NCBI GenBank assembly: GCA_018830745.1
Contig: JAHJRU010000072.1
Coordinates: 1 to 5,183, forward strand
Direction: 5' to 3'
DNA: 5,183 nt
DNA from: Chloroflexota bacterium
Lineage (GTDB): Bacteria; Chloroflexota; Dehalococcoidia; Dehalococcoidales; JAHJRU01
Both the position numbers and the translations under genes were made by a program. The notes under the pieces were generated by a model that was given only the letters and a program-made list of their open reading frames with translations, ran no database searches and was not told the DNA's origin. Below are positions 1 through 5,183 of the stretch, piece after piece. Each line of letters starts with the position of its first letter. The stretch's first letter is position 1.

Positions 1-434
1 CATTCTGGATGGGCATGGCTATGCTCTTCTCCGTGATAACCAAGAGACCAGCCACTTCTTTCCTGTCATCCTTTGCCCTGTGGCTGTTTTTCAGCATCAT
101 CATCTCTCTGGTAGCCCAATTTACCGCCAACGGCATATCTCCGATAACCGAAGGAAGCGCAGAAACACTTATTAGAAACGTGGAGTTAATGCAGACAGTG
201 ATGAGGTTTTCCCCTAATTTCCTGCTCCAGGAAGCCTCCCTGGTATTGCTGCAACCCCCCACACATGGCTCCCTTTTACTGGCTGCCCTGGTAGCCGTGG
301 AGGGTAATCCCCTCTCCCTGGGGCAGAGCCTGCTCCTCGTCTGGCCACATCTTACCACGCTGGTAGGACTGACGATTGTCTGCTTCGGCATAAGTTACGT
401 GGTCTTCATGAGGCAGGAGATAAGGTCAACCTAA
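1..434 (+). CDS. ABC-2-type transporter permease, C-terminal part (partial at 5' end)
   Basis: This is the C-terminal end of an integral membrane subunit of an ABC transporter of the ABC-2 class (NatB/GldF-like). The reading frame is open to the left edge, so the Met codon at position 9 is probably internal and the gene starts upstream. Counting from that Met, a hydrophobic span covers about residues 16-40. A mostly extracytoplasmic loop follows, containing a SPNFLLQEAS stretch like the 'SP..L..EA...LL.P' segment common in these permeases. A last transmembrane helix lies at about 110-133, and a short basic cytoplasmic tail (RQEIRST) ends the protein. No ATP-binding domain is visible; the cognate ATPase is presumably encoded upstream. 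The substrate cannot be told from this fragment. The gene converges on the EF-G-like gene with a 19-base gap. The family call rests on hydropathy and remembered motif resemblance. Confidence 0.72.
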   Translation, partial: FWMGMAMLFSVITKRPATSFLSSFALWLFFSIIISLVAQFTANGISPITEGSAETLIRNVELMQTVMRFSPNFLLQEASLVLLQPPTHGSLLLAALVAVEGNPLSLGQSLLLVWPHLTTLVGLTIVCFGISYVVFMRQEIRST

Positions 435-464
435 ACGAACCGTTATTATTGGTTTAGGCTTTTT
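430..464 (+). terminator. Probable intrinsic terminator of the permease gene
   Basis: A perfect 7-base inverted repeat, CCTAAAC at 430-436 and GTTTAGG at 452-458, is separated by a 15-base AT-rich loop and followed by C and then TTTTT at 460-464. On the + strand this is a stem plus U-tract, the form of a Rho-independent terminator. The stem is short and only moderately GC-rich. On the minus strand the same stem is followed by TTGACC, without a U-tract, so it should act mainly in the + direction. Its left arm contains the permease stop codon (TAA, 432-434) and its right arm the stop codon of the EF-G-like gene (454-456). Confidence 0.55.
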
Positions 465-2520
465 CGGTCTGTTTGGCAGCGATAACCTTTTGGGCCACCA
501 GAGCCGGCGTTTCCTCGTAGTGGCTGAACTCCATGGTGAAGGTCCCCCTAGCCTGCGTCATTGACCTCAGGTCTATGGCATAACGCTGCACCTCAGCCAG
601 CGGAGCCTGTGCCTCGATTATATTGATGCCATGCTCAGGATTCATCCCTACCACCCGCGCCCGCTTGGTATTGAGGTCACCAATAATGTCACCGGTATAG
701 TCATCGGGAACAGTCACCTTCAGATTCATTATGGGCTCCAGTAAGATGGGTTGTCCCTCAATCATGCCCCTCTTGAATGCCTGCGCCCCGGCAATCTTAA
801 AACATATCTCCGAAGAATCCACCGGGTGGAAGCTGCCGTCATACACCGTTGTCTTTATGTCAACTACAGGGTAGCCACCCAGCGCTCCTTCCTGTATACC
901 CTCGTTAACCCCCTTCTCCACCGCCGGAATATAGTTCCTGGGTATAGTGCCGCCGACAACTTTATTGGCGAACTCCATACCACTCCCCCGGGATAGAGGC
1001 TCCAGCTCCAGAAGGACATGTCCATACTGGCCGTGTCCCCCGGTCTGCTTCTTATGCTTGTATTCCCCCCTGGCGGATGTGGTAATCGTCTCTTGATAGG
1101 GAACCTTAGGAGTCTCCATGGTAACACCCACACCGAACTTGCGGAACATCTTTTCCGCCACCACATTAAGATGGGTCTCACCCATGCCCCACAAAACCGT
1201 TTCATGGGTACCCATCTCCCGGCGTACCTCAATGGTAAGGTCTTCTTCGCTTATTCTGGTTAAAGCGGTTCCCAGCTTGTCCACATCAGCCTTAGTCTTG
1301 GGGTGCACCGCCAAACTGTAAATTGGCTTGGCAAAAGCAATGGAGGCAAGCTTAGCCGGCTTTTCCTTGCTGCATAAAGTATCTCCCGTACCGGTCACGC
1401 TCAGCTTGGCTACCGCCCCAATGTCACCCGCCCCGAGCTGGGGCACCGGCTCCTGATTCTTGCCCTTAACCACAAACAGCTGGCCTATCCGTTCCATGGC
1501 GCCATGCTGGGCATTCCACACTTGCGAATTACTGTCAATGGCGCCGGTATATACCCTGAAGTAAGTAAGCTTCCCCACATACGGGTCAGCCGTAGTTTTA
1601 AACACCAGAGCCGCCAGGGGGCCATCCTGGCTTGGCTTAATCCGCTGCTCAGCTTCTTCACCTGAATCACCCGCCAAAACCATATCCTGGTCCTTGGGCG
1701 CCGGTATGTAACTGGCGACGGCTTCTAAAAGTGAGGTAAGACCGATATTCCGCAAAGCTGAACCCGCCAAGACAGGGATTACTTTGCCGGCGGCTACGGC
1801 ATTTCGCAGGGCACCGCCGATTTCCTCCCGGGTCAGCTCTTCGTCATCCAGATACTTCTTAATAAGCACGTCATCAGTCTCAGCCACGGCCTCCACCAGC
1901 TTATCACGCAGCGAGTTAGCCTCTTCCTGCAATTGAGAGGGTATCTCACCCTCGTTCATCTCTGTTGCAAGGTAGCTCTTCATCGTCAGCAGGTCAATCA
2001 AGCCCTGGAAATCATTCTGGGCGCCTATGGGCAGCTGTACCGGTACACATCTGGTGCCGAATTTCTCCCTCACCTCGTCCATTGTGCGGCTGAAGTCAGC
2101 GTTCTCACGGTCCATTTTGTTAATAAAGATGAGGCGAGGCAGGTTAGCCTCCTCGCAATAGCCCCATACCTGCTCTGCGCCAACCTCAACGCCGGAGGCA
2201 GCACAGATGACTACCAGCGCTCCTTCACTAACCCGCATGGCTGCCTTGACTTCGCCCACGAAGTCGGGGTAACCCGGCGCATCCAGAATATTTGTCTTGT
2301 TCCCCTGCCACAGACAGGGAATTATTGACAGGTTAATACTAATCTTGCGCTTTACCTCATCCGGGTCATAGTCAGACGTGGTGGTGCCATCATCAACCTT
2401 GCCCAGGCGCGTAACCGCCTTGGTATCAAATAGCATTGCTTCTGATAATGAAGTCTTGCCCGCGCCTGAGTGAGATAACAGAACAAGATTACGAATATTC
2501 TCCAACCCATATTGCTCCAT
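454..2520 (-). CDS. fusA: Elongation factor G-like GTPase (EF-G-2 / FusA2 type)
   Basis: This is a 688-residue translational GTPase with the full five-domain EF-G layout. The G domain is at about 1-275: P-loop SHSGAGKTS at 16-24, switch I KISI at 59-62, G3 DAPGYPDF at 80-87, G4 NKMD at 134-137 and G5 GSAL at 253-256. Domain II is at about 300-385, III at 395-470, IV at 475-590 (GGHGQYG at 494-500, HPVDSSE at 565-571) and V from about 595. Canonical EF-G has AHIDAGKTT, RGITI and DTPGHVDF. Here switch-I Thr is Ser61 and the catalytic His position is Tyr84. DAPGY is, from memory, also found in Thermus EF-G-2, which this protein resembles throughout (TTTSDY, EFSHYEETP). It is therefore likely a paralogue rather than the main translocase. 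Its cellular role is unsettled: probably cytoplasmic and ribosome-associated. The ATG at 2520 has AGGTGG seven bases upstream. It is transcribed alone, divergently from gatC. Confidence 0.93.
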   Translation of the reverse strand: MEQYGLENIRNLVLLSHSGAGKTSLSEAMLFDTKAVTRLGKVDDGTTTSDYDPDEVKRKISINLSIIPCLWQGNKTNILDAPGYPDFVGEVKAAMRVSEGALVVICAASGVEVGAEQVWGYCEEANLPRLIFINKMDRENADFSRTMDEVREKFGTRCVPVQLPIGAQNDFQGLIDLLTMKSYLATEMNEGEIPSQLQEEANSLRDKLVEAVAETDDVLIKKYLDDEELTREEIGGALRNAVAAGKVIPVLAGSALRNIGLTSLLEAVASYIPAPKDQDMVLAGDSGEEAEQRIKPSQDGPLAALVFKTTADPYVGKLTYFRVYTGAIDSNSQVWNAQHGAMERIGQLFVVKGKNQEPVPQLGAGDIGAVAKLSVTGTGDTLCSKEKPAKLASIAFAKPIYSLAVHPKTKADVDKLGTALTRISEEDLTIEVRREMGTHETVLWGMGETHLNVVAEKMFRKFGVGVTMETPKVPYQETITTSARGEYKHKKQTGGHGQYGHVLLELEPLSRGSGMEFANKVVGGTIPRNYIPAVEKGVNEGIQEGALGGYPVVDIKTTVYDGSFHPVDSSEICFKIAGAQAFKRGMIEGQPILLEPIMNLKVTVPDDYTGDIIGDLNTKRARVVGMNPEHGINIIEAQAPLAEVQRYAIDLRSMTQARGTFTMEFSHYEETPALVAQKVIAAKQTEKA

Positions 2521-2557
2521 ATGAAAACCACCTGCTTCCTTAGTAAACTATTTGCCT

Positions 2558-2586
2558 ATTATAGCCCTAAGCCATCGCACTGGCAA
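2558..2586 (-). promoter_or_regulatory. Sigma-70-like promoter for the EF-G-like gene
   Basis: Read on the minus strand, TTGCCA (2586-2581, 5 of 6 matches to TTGACA) is followed after exactly 17 bases by a perfect TATAAT (2563-2558). Transcription would start near 2551, giving a leader of about 30 bases before the ATG at 2520. That leader contains the AGGTGG ribosome-binding site (2533-2528). Position, spacing and the near-consensus boxes make this the best candidate in the divergent region. Confidence 0.72.
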
Positions 2587-2621
2587 GTTATGTCCAGGTC
2601 GAATTCAGACTTTACAGCGTG

Positions 2622-2651
2622 TTGCCGAAAGACAAGAGTAGGTGCTATAAT
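2622..2651 (+). promoter_or_regulatory. Extended -10 promoter for the gatC operon
   Basis: A perfect TATAAT lies at 2646-2651, preceded by TG at 2643-2644, which makes the extended -10 form TGCTATAAT. A weaker -35 candidate, TTGCCG (4 of 6 matches), lies at 2622-2627 with an 18-base spacer. The predicted transcription start is near 2658, about 30 bases before the gatC ATG. No second strong promoter was seen further down, so this one probably drives gatC, the CDF-like gene and gatA together. Confidence 0.7.
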
Positions 2652-2658
2652 TTTCCAG

Positions 2659-2685
2659 ATGCAGCAATGCTTGCCCCAGAGGTGA
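2659..2685 (+). other. Possible eight-codon leader ORF before gatC (speculative)
   Basis: An ATG at 2659 opens a frame encoding MQQCLPQR and closes with TGA at 2683-2685, three bases before the gatC ATG and in the same frame as gatC. Three of its eight codons are glutamine (CAG, CAA, CAG). The stop codon lies within the gatC Shine-Dalgarno sequence. The start falls within a base or two of the predicted transcription start and has no ribosome-binding site of its own, so it could only be read as a leaderless message. A frame this short easily arises by chance. Confidence 0.18.
2678..2685 (+). promoter_or_regulatory. Ribosome-binding site of gatC, closely spaced
   Basis: AGAGGTGA at 2678-2685 is a good Shine-Dalgarno match but ends only three bases before the ATG at 2689, closer than at the other genes here (6 to 9 bases). 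No alternative in-frame start for gatC exists downstream before the conserved region, so the ATG at 2689 is retained. Confidence 0.6.
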
Positions 2686-2688
2686 ACT

Positions 2689-2976
2689 ATGCAATTAAGC
2701 CGCGAAGACGTATTACATATCGCCCGCCTGGCTCGATTGGGCTTGACCGAGGATGATGTAGAGAAGTTCAGAGAGCAGTTGTCTAACCTCCTGGAGAGCT
2801 TCGAGGTGTTACAGCAGGCAGAGACCACTGATGTCCCACCTACCTCTCAATCCATAGACCTGCAAACCGTGGTGAGGGACGACGAAGTGGCGGAATCTCT
2901 CCCCCCAGACCAGGTCCTGGCTAATGCTCCCCGGAAGGAGGGAGGCTTCTTCAGAATCCAGGCCGTGCTGGAATGA
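2689..2976 (+). CDS. gatC: Asp-tRNA(Asn)/Glu-tRNA(Gln) amidotransferase subunit C
   Basis: GatC is the small subunit of the heterotrimeric GatCAB amidotransferase. It wraps around the GatA-GatB interface and stabilises the complex, which amidates misacylated Glu-tRNA(Gln) and/or Asp-tRNA(Asn) in the cytoplasm. The 95-residue length is typical. The N-terminal helical motif is visible (VLHIARLARLGLTEDDV, residues 8-24), followed by an amphipathic helix (FREQLSNLLESFEVL, about 27-41). A polar linker with the D-VPPTS region comes next. The conserved C-terminal segment (RDDEVAESLPPDQVLANAP, 64-82) leads to the GGFFRIQAVLE end. The gene is first in a run with the CDF-like gene (18-base gap) and gatA, behind an extended -10 promoter. 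It is complete and shows nothing unusual in itself. Identification is secure from sequence and from gatA in the same run. Confidence 0.95.
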   Translation: MQLSREDVLHIARLARLGLTEDDVEKFREQLSNLLESFEVLQQAETTDVPPTSQSIDLQTVVRDDEVAESLPPDQVLANAPRKEGGFFRIQAVLE

Positions 2977-2979
2977 TAT

Positions 2980-2985
2980 TGAGGT
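2980..2985 (+). promoter_or_regulatory. Ribosome-binding site supporting a TTG start at 2995
   Basis: TGAGGT at 2980-2985 lies nine bases before the TTG at 2995. The same TGA is an in-frame stop for the following reading frame, so translation of the CDF-like gene must begin after 2982. No ATG or GTG occurs early in the frame before the hydrophobic part, which makes the TTG the best-supported start. Confidence 0.6.
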
Positions 2986-2994
2986 CAGACGCCA

Positions 2995-3639
2995 TTGTCC
3001 CCCGACGGGAAAACAGAAATTGACAGGTTATTTAAGAAGGGTCTGCGCCAGCGGGCTTTATTGCTGGTTTGGATCGGCGAACTCTGGAATGTAGGGGAAT
3101 TTGGGGTGGCGCTATGGGCGGGGATTACGGCTGACAGTGTTGCCCTAATCGCTTTCAGCCTGGATAGTCTTGTTGAACTCTTTGCCGGGGCAGTTCTGAT
3201 ATGGCATCTGAGACGAGAATGGAAGCAACAGGAGGAAGGAGCCGCCGAAAGAAAAGCACTAAAGCTGGTGGGAATAACTTTCTTCGTGCTGTCAGCCTAC
3301 ATTCTGGTTCAGGCAGTAGCCTCCCTTCTGGGCTGGTTTGCTGAACCCCGGGAGAGCCTGGTGGGTATCGTGCTGGTAGTAGCCAGTGCTGTTCTTATGA
3401 CAATTCTCTATTTTGGGAAAACAAATATTGCCAAGAAACTGGGGTCACGTGCTTTGCGCGCCGAAGCCACCGAGAGTCTGGTGTGCGACCTCCAAGACTT
3501 GACTTTGCTGGTAGGACTTGGAGCCAACGCCCTCTGGGGTTGGTGGTGGGCAGACCCGGTGGCAGCGCTGGCACTCATCCCATGGCTTCTTAAGGAGGGA
3601 TGGGAAGGCTGGCATGAAACCGGTGAGGAGGCAGACTAG
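2995..3639 (+). CDS. CDF-like cation transporter, transmembrane domain only
   Basis: This is a 214-residue integral membrane protein resembling the transmembrane half of cation diffusion facilitators (YiiP/COG0053 type). About six hydrophobic spans can be drawn: near 21-41, 46-72, 90-112, 121-140, 162-182 and 186-202. TM2 carries [15 protein letters not shown] (48-62), matching the CDF metal-site helix, with Asp57 and Glu61 in place of the usual D/H-xxx-D. In TM5, [10 protein letters not shown] (156-165) puts Glu160 and Cys164 where YiiP has His153 and Asp157. WWADPVAAL (184-192) matches the TM6 motif. The cytoplasmic C-terminal domain of about 90 residues is absent. Similar short proteins of this kind are, from memory, annotated as 'cation transporter' in Actinobacteria. 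Metal and direction are unknown. It starts with TTG, lies 18 bases after gatC, and ends one base before gatA. Any link to tRNA amidation is unproven. Confidence 0.8.
   Translation: MSPDGKTEIDRLFKKGLRQRALLLVWIGELWNVGEFGVALWAGITADSVALIAFSLDSLVELFAGAVLIWHLRREWKQQEEGAAERKALKLVGITFFVLSAYILVQAVASLLGWFAEPRESLVGIVLVVASAVLMTILYFGKTNIAKKLGSRALRAEATESLVCDLQDLTLLVGLGANALWGWWWADPVAALALIPWLLKEGWEGWHETGEEAD
3625..3631 (+). promoter_or_regulatory. Ribosome-binding site deciding the gatA start
   Basis: GAGGAGG at 3625-3631, inside the last codons of the CDF-like gene, lies nine bases before the TTG at 3641. It is the strongest Shine-Dalgarno match near the gatA start and favours TTG 3641 over the in-frame ATGs at 3518 and 3614. 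The placement suggests that gatA translation is coupled to termination on the preceding gene. Confidence 0.68.
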
Positions 3640-3640
3640 A

Positions 3641-5104
3641 TTGACAGATAACTATCCGCTGACCATTCATGAGGCACATAAAAAGCTTGCCTCCAGAGAG
3701 CTTTCGTCGGTGGAGTTAACCCGGGCGGCGCTGAAGCGCATTGCTGAGGTGGACCCCAAGGTCCGAGCCATCGTCACCATTACCGATGACCTCGCTTTGG
3801 AGCAGGCACAGCAGGCCGATGAACTCTTCGCCCGGGGCGAAGCTCCCAGTCCACTTACCGGCATCCCGGTATTGATAAAAGACAACATCTGCACCAGAGG
3901 GATACGAACGACCTGCTCCTCTAAAATGCTGGAGAATTTTGTGCCGCCTTATGACGCTACCCTGACGGAAAAACTGAAGGCGTGTAGCCCGGTGATAGTG
4001 GGCAAGACCAATATGGACGAGTTTGCTATGGGTTCATCAACGGAGAACTCGGCTCTGTTCCCCACGCATAATCCGTGGGATGTAAGCCGGGTGCCCGGCG
4101 GGAGCAGCGGAGGGTCAGCGGTGGGGGTAGCCGTCGGGGCGGCCATTTACGCCATTGGCTCCGATACCGGCGGCAGTATCCGCCAGCCAGCCGGGTTTTG
4201 CAGTGTTACCGGACTGAAGCCGACCTACGGCCGGGTAAGCCGTTATGGCCTGGTTGCCTTTGCCAGCTCCCTCGACCAGATTGGACCCTTGACTCAGGAC
4301 GTCACCGATTGTGCCCTGGTGCTAAATGCTATCGCCGGTTACGACCCCAGAGATTCCACCTCCGTGCCCTACCCGGTGCCGGATTACACCCGGTGCCTGA
4401 AGCCCGACCTGAAGGGACTGCGCCTCGGTGTGCCCAGGGAGTACTTCGTTGAGGGAATGCAGGCTGAGGTAGAAACAGCCATCCGCCAAGCCATCAGTAA
4501 GTTAGAGGAACTGGGGGCAATAATAGACTGGGAAGCCTCGCTGCCGAGCACCCCCTATGCCCTGGCAGCGTACTACATCATTGCCCCATCGGAAGCCTCG
4601 GCTAATCTGGCGCGCTATGATGGGGTGAAGTACGGCTACTCCTATGCTGAGCCAGAGAATATGTGGGAAGCCATGGAGAAGACCCGCCAGCACGGTTTCG
4701 GTCCCGAGGTAAAGAGACGTATCATGCTGGGCACCTACGCCCTTTCTGCGGGCTATTACGACGCCTGGTACGTTAAAGCGCAGAAAGTGCGCACCCTGAT
4801 AAGGCGGGAGTTTGACCAGGCATTTGAAAAATACGATGCCCTGGTGACCCCCACCTCCCCCACCATTCCCTTTAAGATTGGGGAGAAAGTGGACGACCCG
4901 CTCCAGATGTATTTGAGTGATGTCTGCACCCTGCCGATAAACATCGCCGGCGTACCCGGCATCTCTATCCCCGCCGGCTTCGCCGATGGCCTGCCCATAG
5001 GAATGCAGATTATCGGTAAGCACTTTGGTGAGGAGACCATCCTGAGGATTGCCTACGCCTACCAGCAGGCAACCGACTGGCACAAGAGGAGACCTGATAT
5101 CTAA
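3641..5104 (+). CDS. gatA: Asp-tRNA(Asn)/Glu-tRNA(Gln) amidotransferase subunit A
   Basis: GatA is the glutaminase subunit of GatCAB: it hydrolyses glutamine and passes ammonia to GatB, which amidates the mischarged tRNA. From the TTG at 3641 the protein has 487 residues, the usual family length, beginning [15 protein letters not shown]. The amidase-signature Ser-cisSer-Lys triad is complete: Lys80 (LIKDN), Ser155 (PGGSSGGS) and Ser179 ([11 protein letters not shown]). This is one residue offset from the remembered S. aureus numbering (79/154/178). The [15 protein letters not shown] block (123-137) and the C-terminal [17 protein letters not shown] region are also intact. Residues 114-118 read ACSPV where many relatives have AGAV, a small difference. 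The frame is uninterrupted. Starting at ATG 3614 would add nine residues outside the family pattern. The gene follows the CDF-like gene by one base. GatB is not in the window. Confidence 0.96.
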   Translation: MTDNYPLTIHEAHKKLASRELSSVELTRAALKRIAEVDPKVRAIVTITDDLALEQAQQADELFARGEAPSPLTGIPVLIKDNICTRGIRTTCSSKMLENFVPPYDATLTEKLKACSPVIVGKTNMDEFAMGSSTENSALFPTHNPWDVSRVPGGSSGGSAVGVAVGAAIYAIGSDTGGSIRQPAGFCSVTGLKPTYGRVSRYGLVAFASSLDQIGPLTQDVTDCALVLNAIAGYDPRDSTSVPYPVPDYTRCLKPDLKGLRLGVPREYFVEGMQAEVETAIRQAISKLEELGAIIDWEASLPSTPYALAAYYIIAPSEASANLARYDGVKYGYSYAEPENMWEAMEKTRQHGFGPEVKRRIMLGTYALSAGYYDAWYVKAQKVRTLIRREFDQAFEKYDALVTPTSPTIPFKIGEKVDDPLQMYLSDVCTLPINIAGVPGISIPAGFADGLPIGMQIIGKHFGEETILRIAYAYQQATDWHKRRPDI

Positions 5105-5126
5105 GAAAGTGGCATTACCGGCAGTT

Positions 5127-5134
5127 AAGGAGGT
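5127..5134 (+). promoter_or_regulatory. Strong ribosome-binding site before the 3'-edge gene
   Basis: AAGGAGGT at 5127-5134 is a full-length Shine-Dalgarno match, six bases before the ATG at 5141. It is the best such site in the window and is the main evidence that the truncated frame at the edge is a real gene. Confidence 0.7.
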
Positions 5135-5140
5135 AATAGG

Positions 5141-5183
5141 ATGAGTTGGTTTAAGAAACACAAATTCTGGTCGAGTGTTATTA
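5141..5183 (+). CDS. Start of an unidentified protein (partial at 3' end)
   Basis: Only 14 codons are present, reading MSWFKKHKFWSSVI. The gene lies 36 bases after gatA on the same strand, with no terminator seen between, so it may belong to the same transcript. The strong ribosome-binding site makes a real start likely. A short basic stretch (KKHK) followed by the beginning of a hydrophobic run would suit the N-terminus of a membrane-anchored or exported protein, but too little is visible to assign a family. It does not look like the start of GatB. Confidence 0.6.
   Translation, partial: MSWFKKHKFWSSVI

Noticed and set aside
864..1232. Second minus-strand frame inside the EF-G-like gene
   Set aside because: It is an out-of-frame shadow of the well-conserved EF-G domains III-IV, with no plausible start signal.
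2664..2674. Small hairpin GCAA-TGC-TTGC in the gatC leader
   Set aside because: A 4-base stem with a 3-base loop is too weak to be a terminator or riboswitch, and no larger fold was apparent around it.
2559..2828. Minus-strand open frame across the divergent promoter region and gatC
   Set aside because: It runs antisense through gatC and over both promoters, and it shows no family features.
3518..3640. Upstream extension of gatA from the ATG at 3518 (or the one at 3614)
   Set aside because: The extension overlaps the CDF-like gene, reads as low-quality Trp/Gly/Arg-rich sequence unlike GatA, and the family start with a strong ribosome-binding site is at TTG 3641.
5105..5140. Search for a terminator after gatA
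   Set aside because: No inverted repeat with a T-run is present in the 36 bases before the next start, so transcription probably continues.
4502..5161. Long minus-strand open frame (219 codons) opposite gatA
   Set aside because: It lies antisense to the conserved C-terminal half of gatA, has no recognisable protein family, and its composition follows from the gatA codons.

Overview
The window looks like ordinary bacterial chromosome: dense, moderately GC-rich, with short intergenic gaps. The GatA and GatC sequences, the EF-G-2-type factor and the repeated use of TTG starts suggest an anaerobic, deep-branching bacterium. From memory, the GatA segments (such as the [15 protein letters not shown] and ENFVPPY stretches) most resemble Chloroflexota of the class Dehalococcoidia. 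That placement is an inference made without a search. I see no mobile element, CRISPR array, tRNA or rRNA.

Layout from left to right. (1) The window opens with the C-terminal end of an ABC-2-type membrane permease on the + strand, ending at 434. (2) It converges on a full-length minus-strand gene (454-2520) for a paralogous elongation factor G of the EF-G-2 type. A short inverted repeat at 430-458, followed by five T residues, sits between them; its two arms contain the two opposing stop codons. (3) A 168-base divergent intergenic region (2521-2688) carries a good sigma-70-like promoter in each direction. (4) On the + strand follows a tightly packed run: gatC (2689-2976), a small CDF-like membrane protein (2995-3639), gatA (3641-5104) and the first codons of another gene (from 5141).

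GatC and GatA are two subunits of the tRNA-dependent amidotransferase GatCAB. With GatB, not seen here, it converts misacylated Glu-tRNA(Gln) and/or Asp-tRNA(Asn) into Gln-tRNA(Gln)/Asn-tRNA(Asn). The unusual point is that a transmembrane-domain-only cation-diffusion-facilitator-like gene is spliced between gatC and gatA. Its gaps are 18 bases and 1 base, and both it and gatA appear to start with TTG behind well-spaced Shine-Dalgarno sequences. A second oddity is a possible eight-codon leader ORF just before gatC. It has three glutamine codons, starts near the predicted transcription start and ends inside the gatC ribosome-binding site. This is speculative. No clearly new system is demonstrable here; most of the content is conserved housekeeping.
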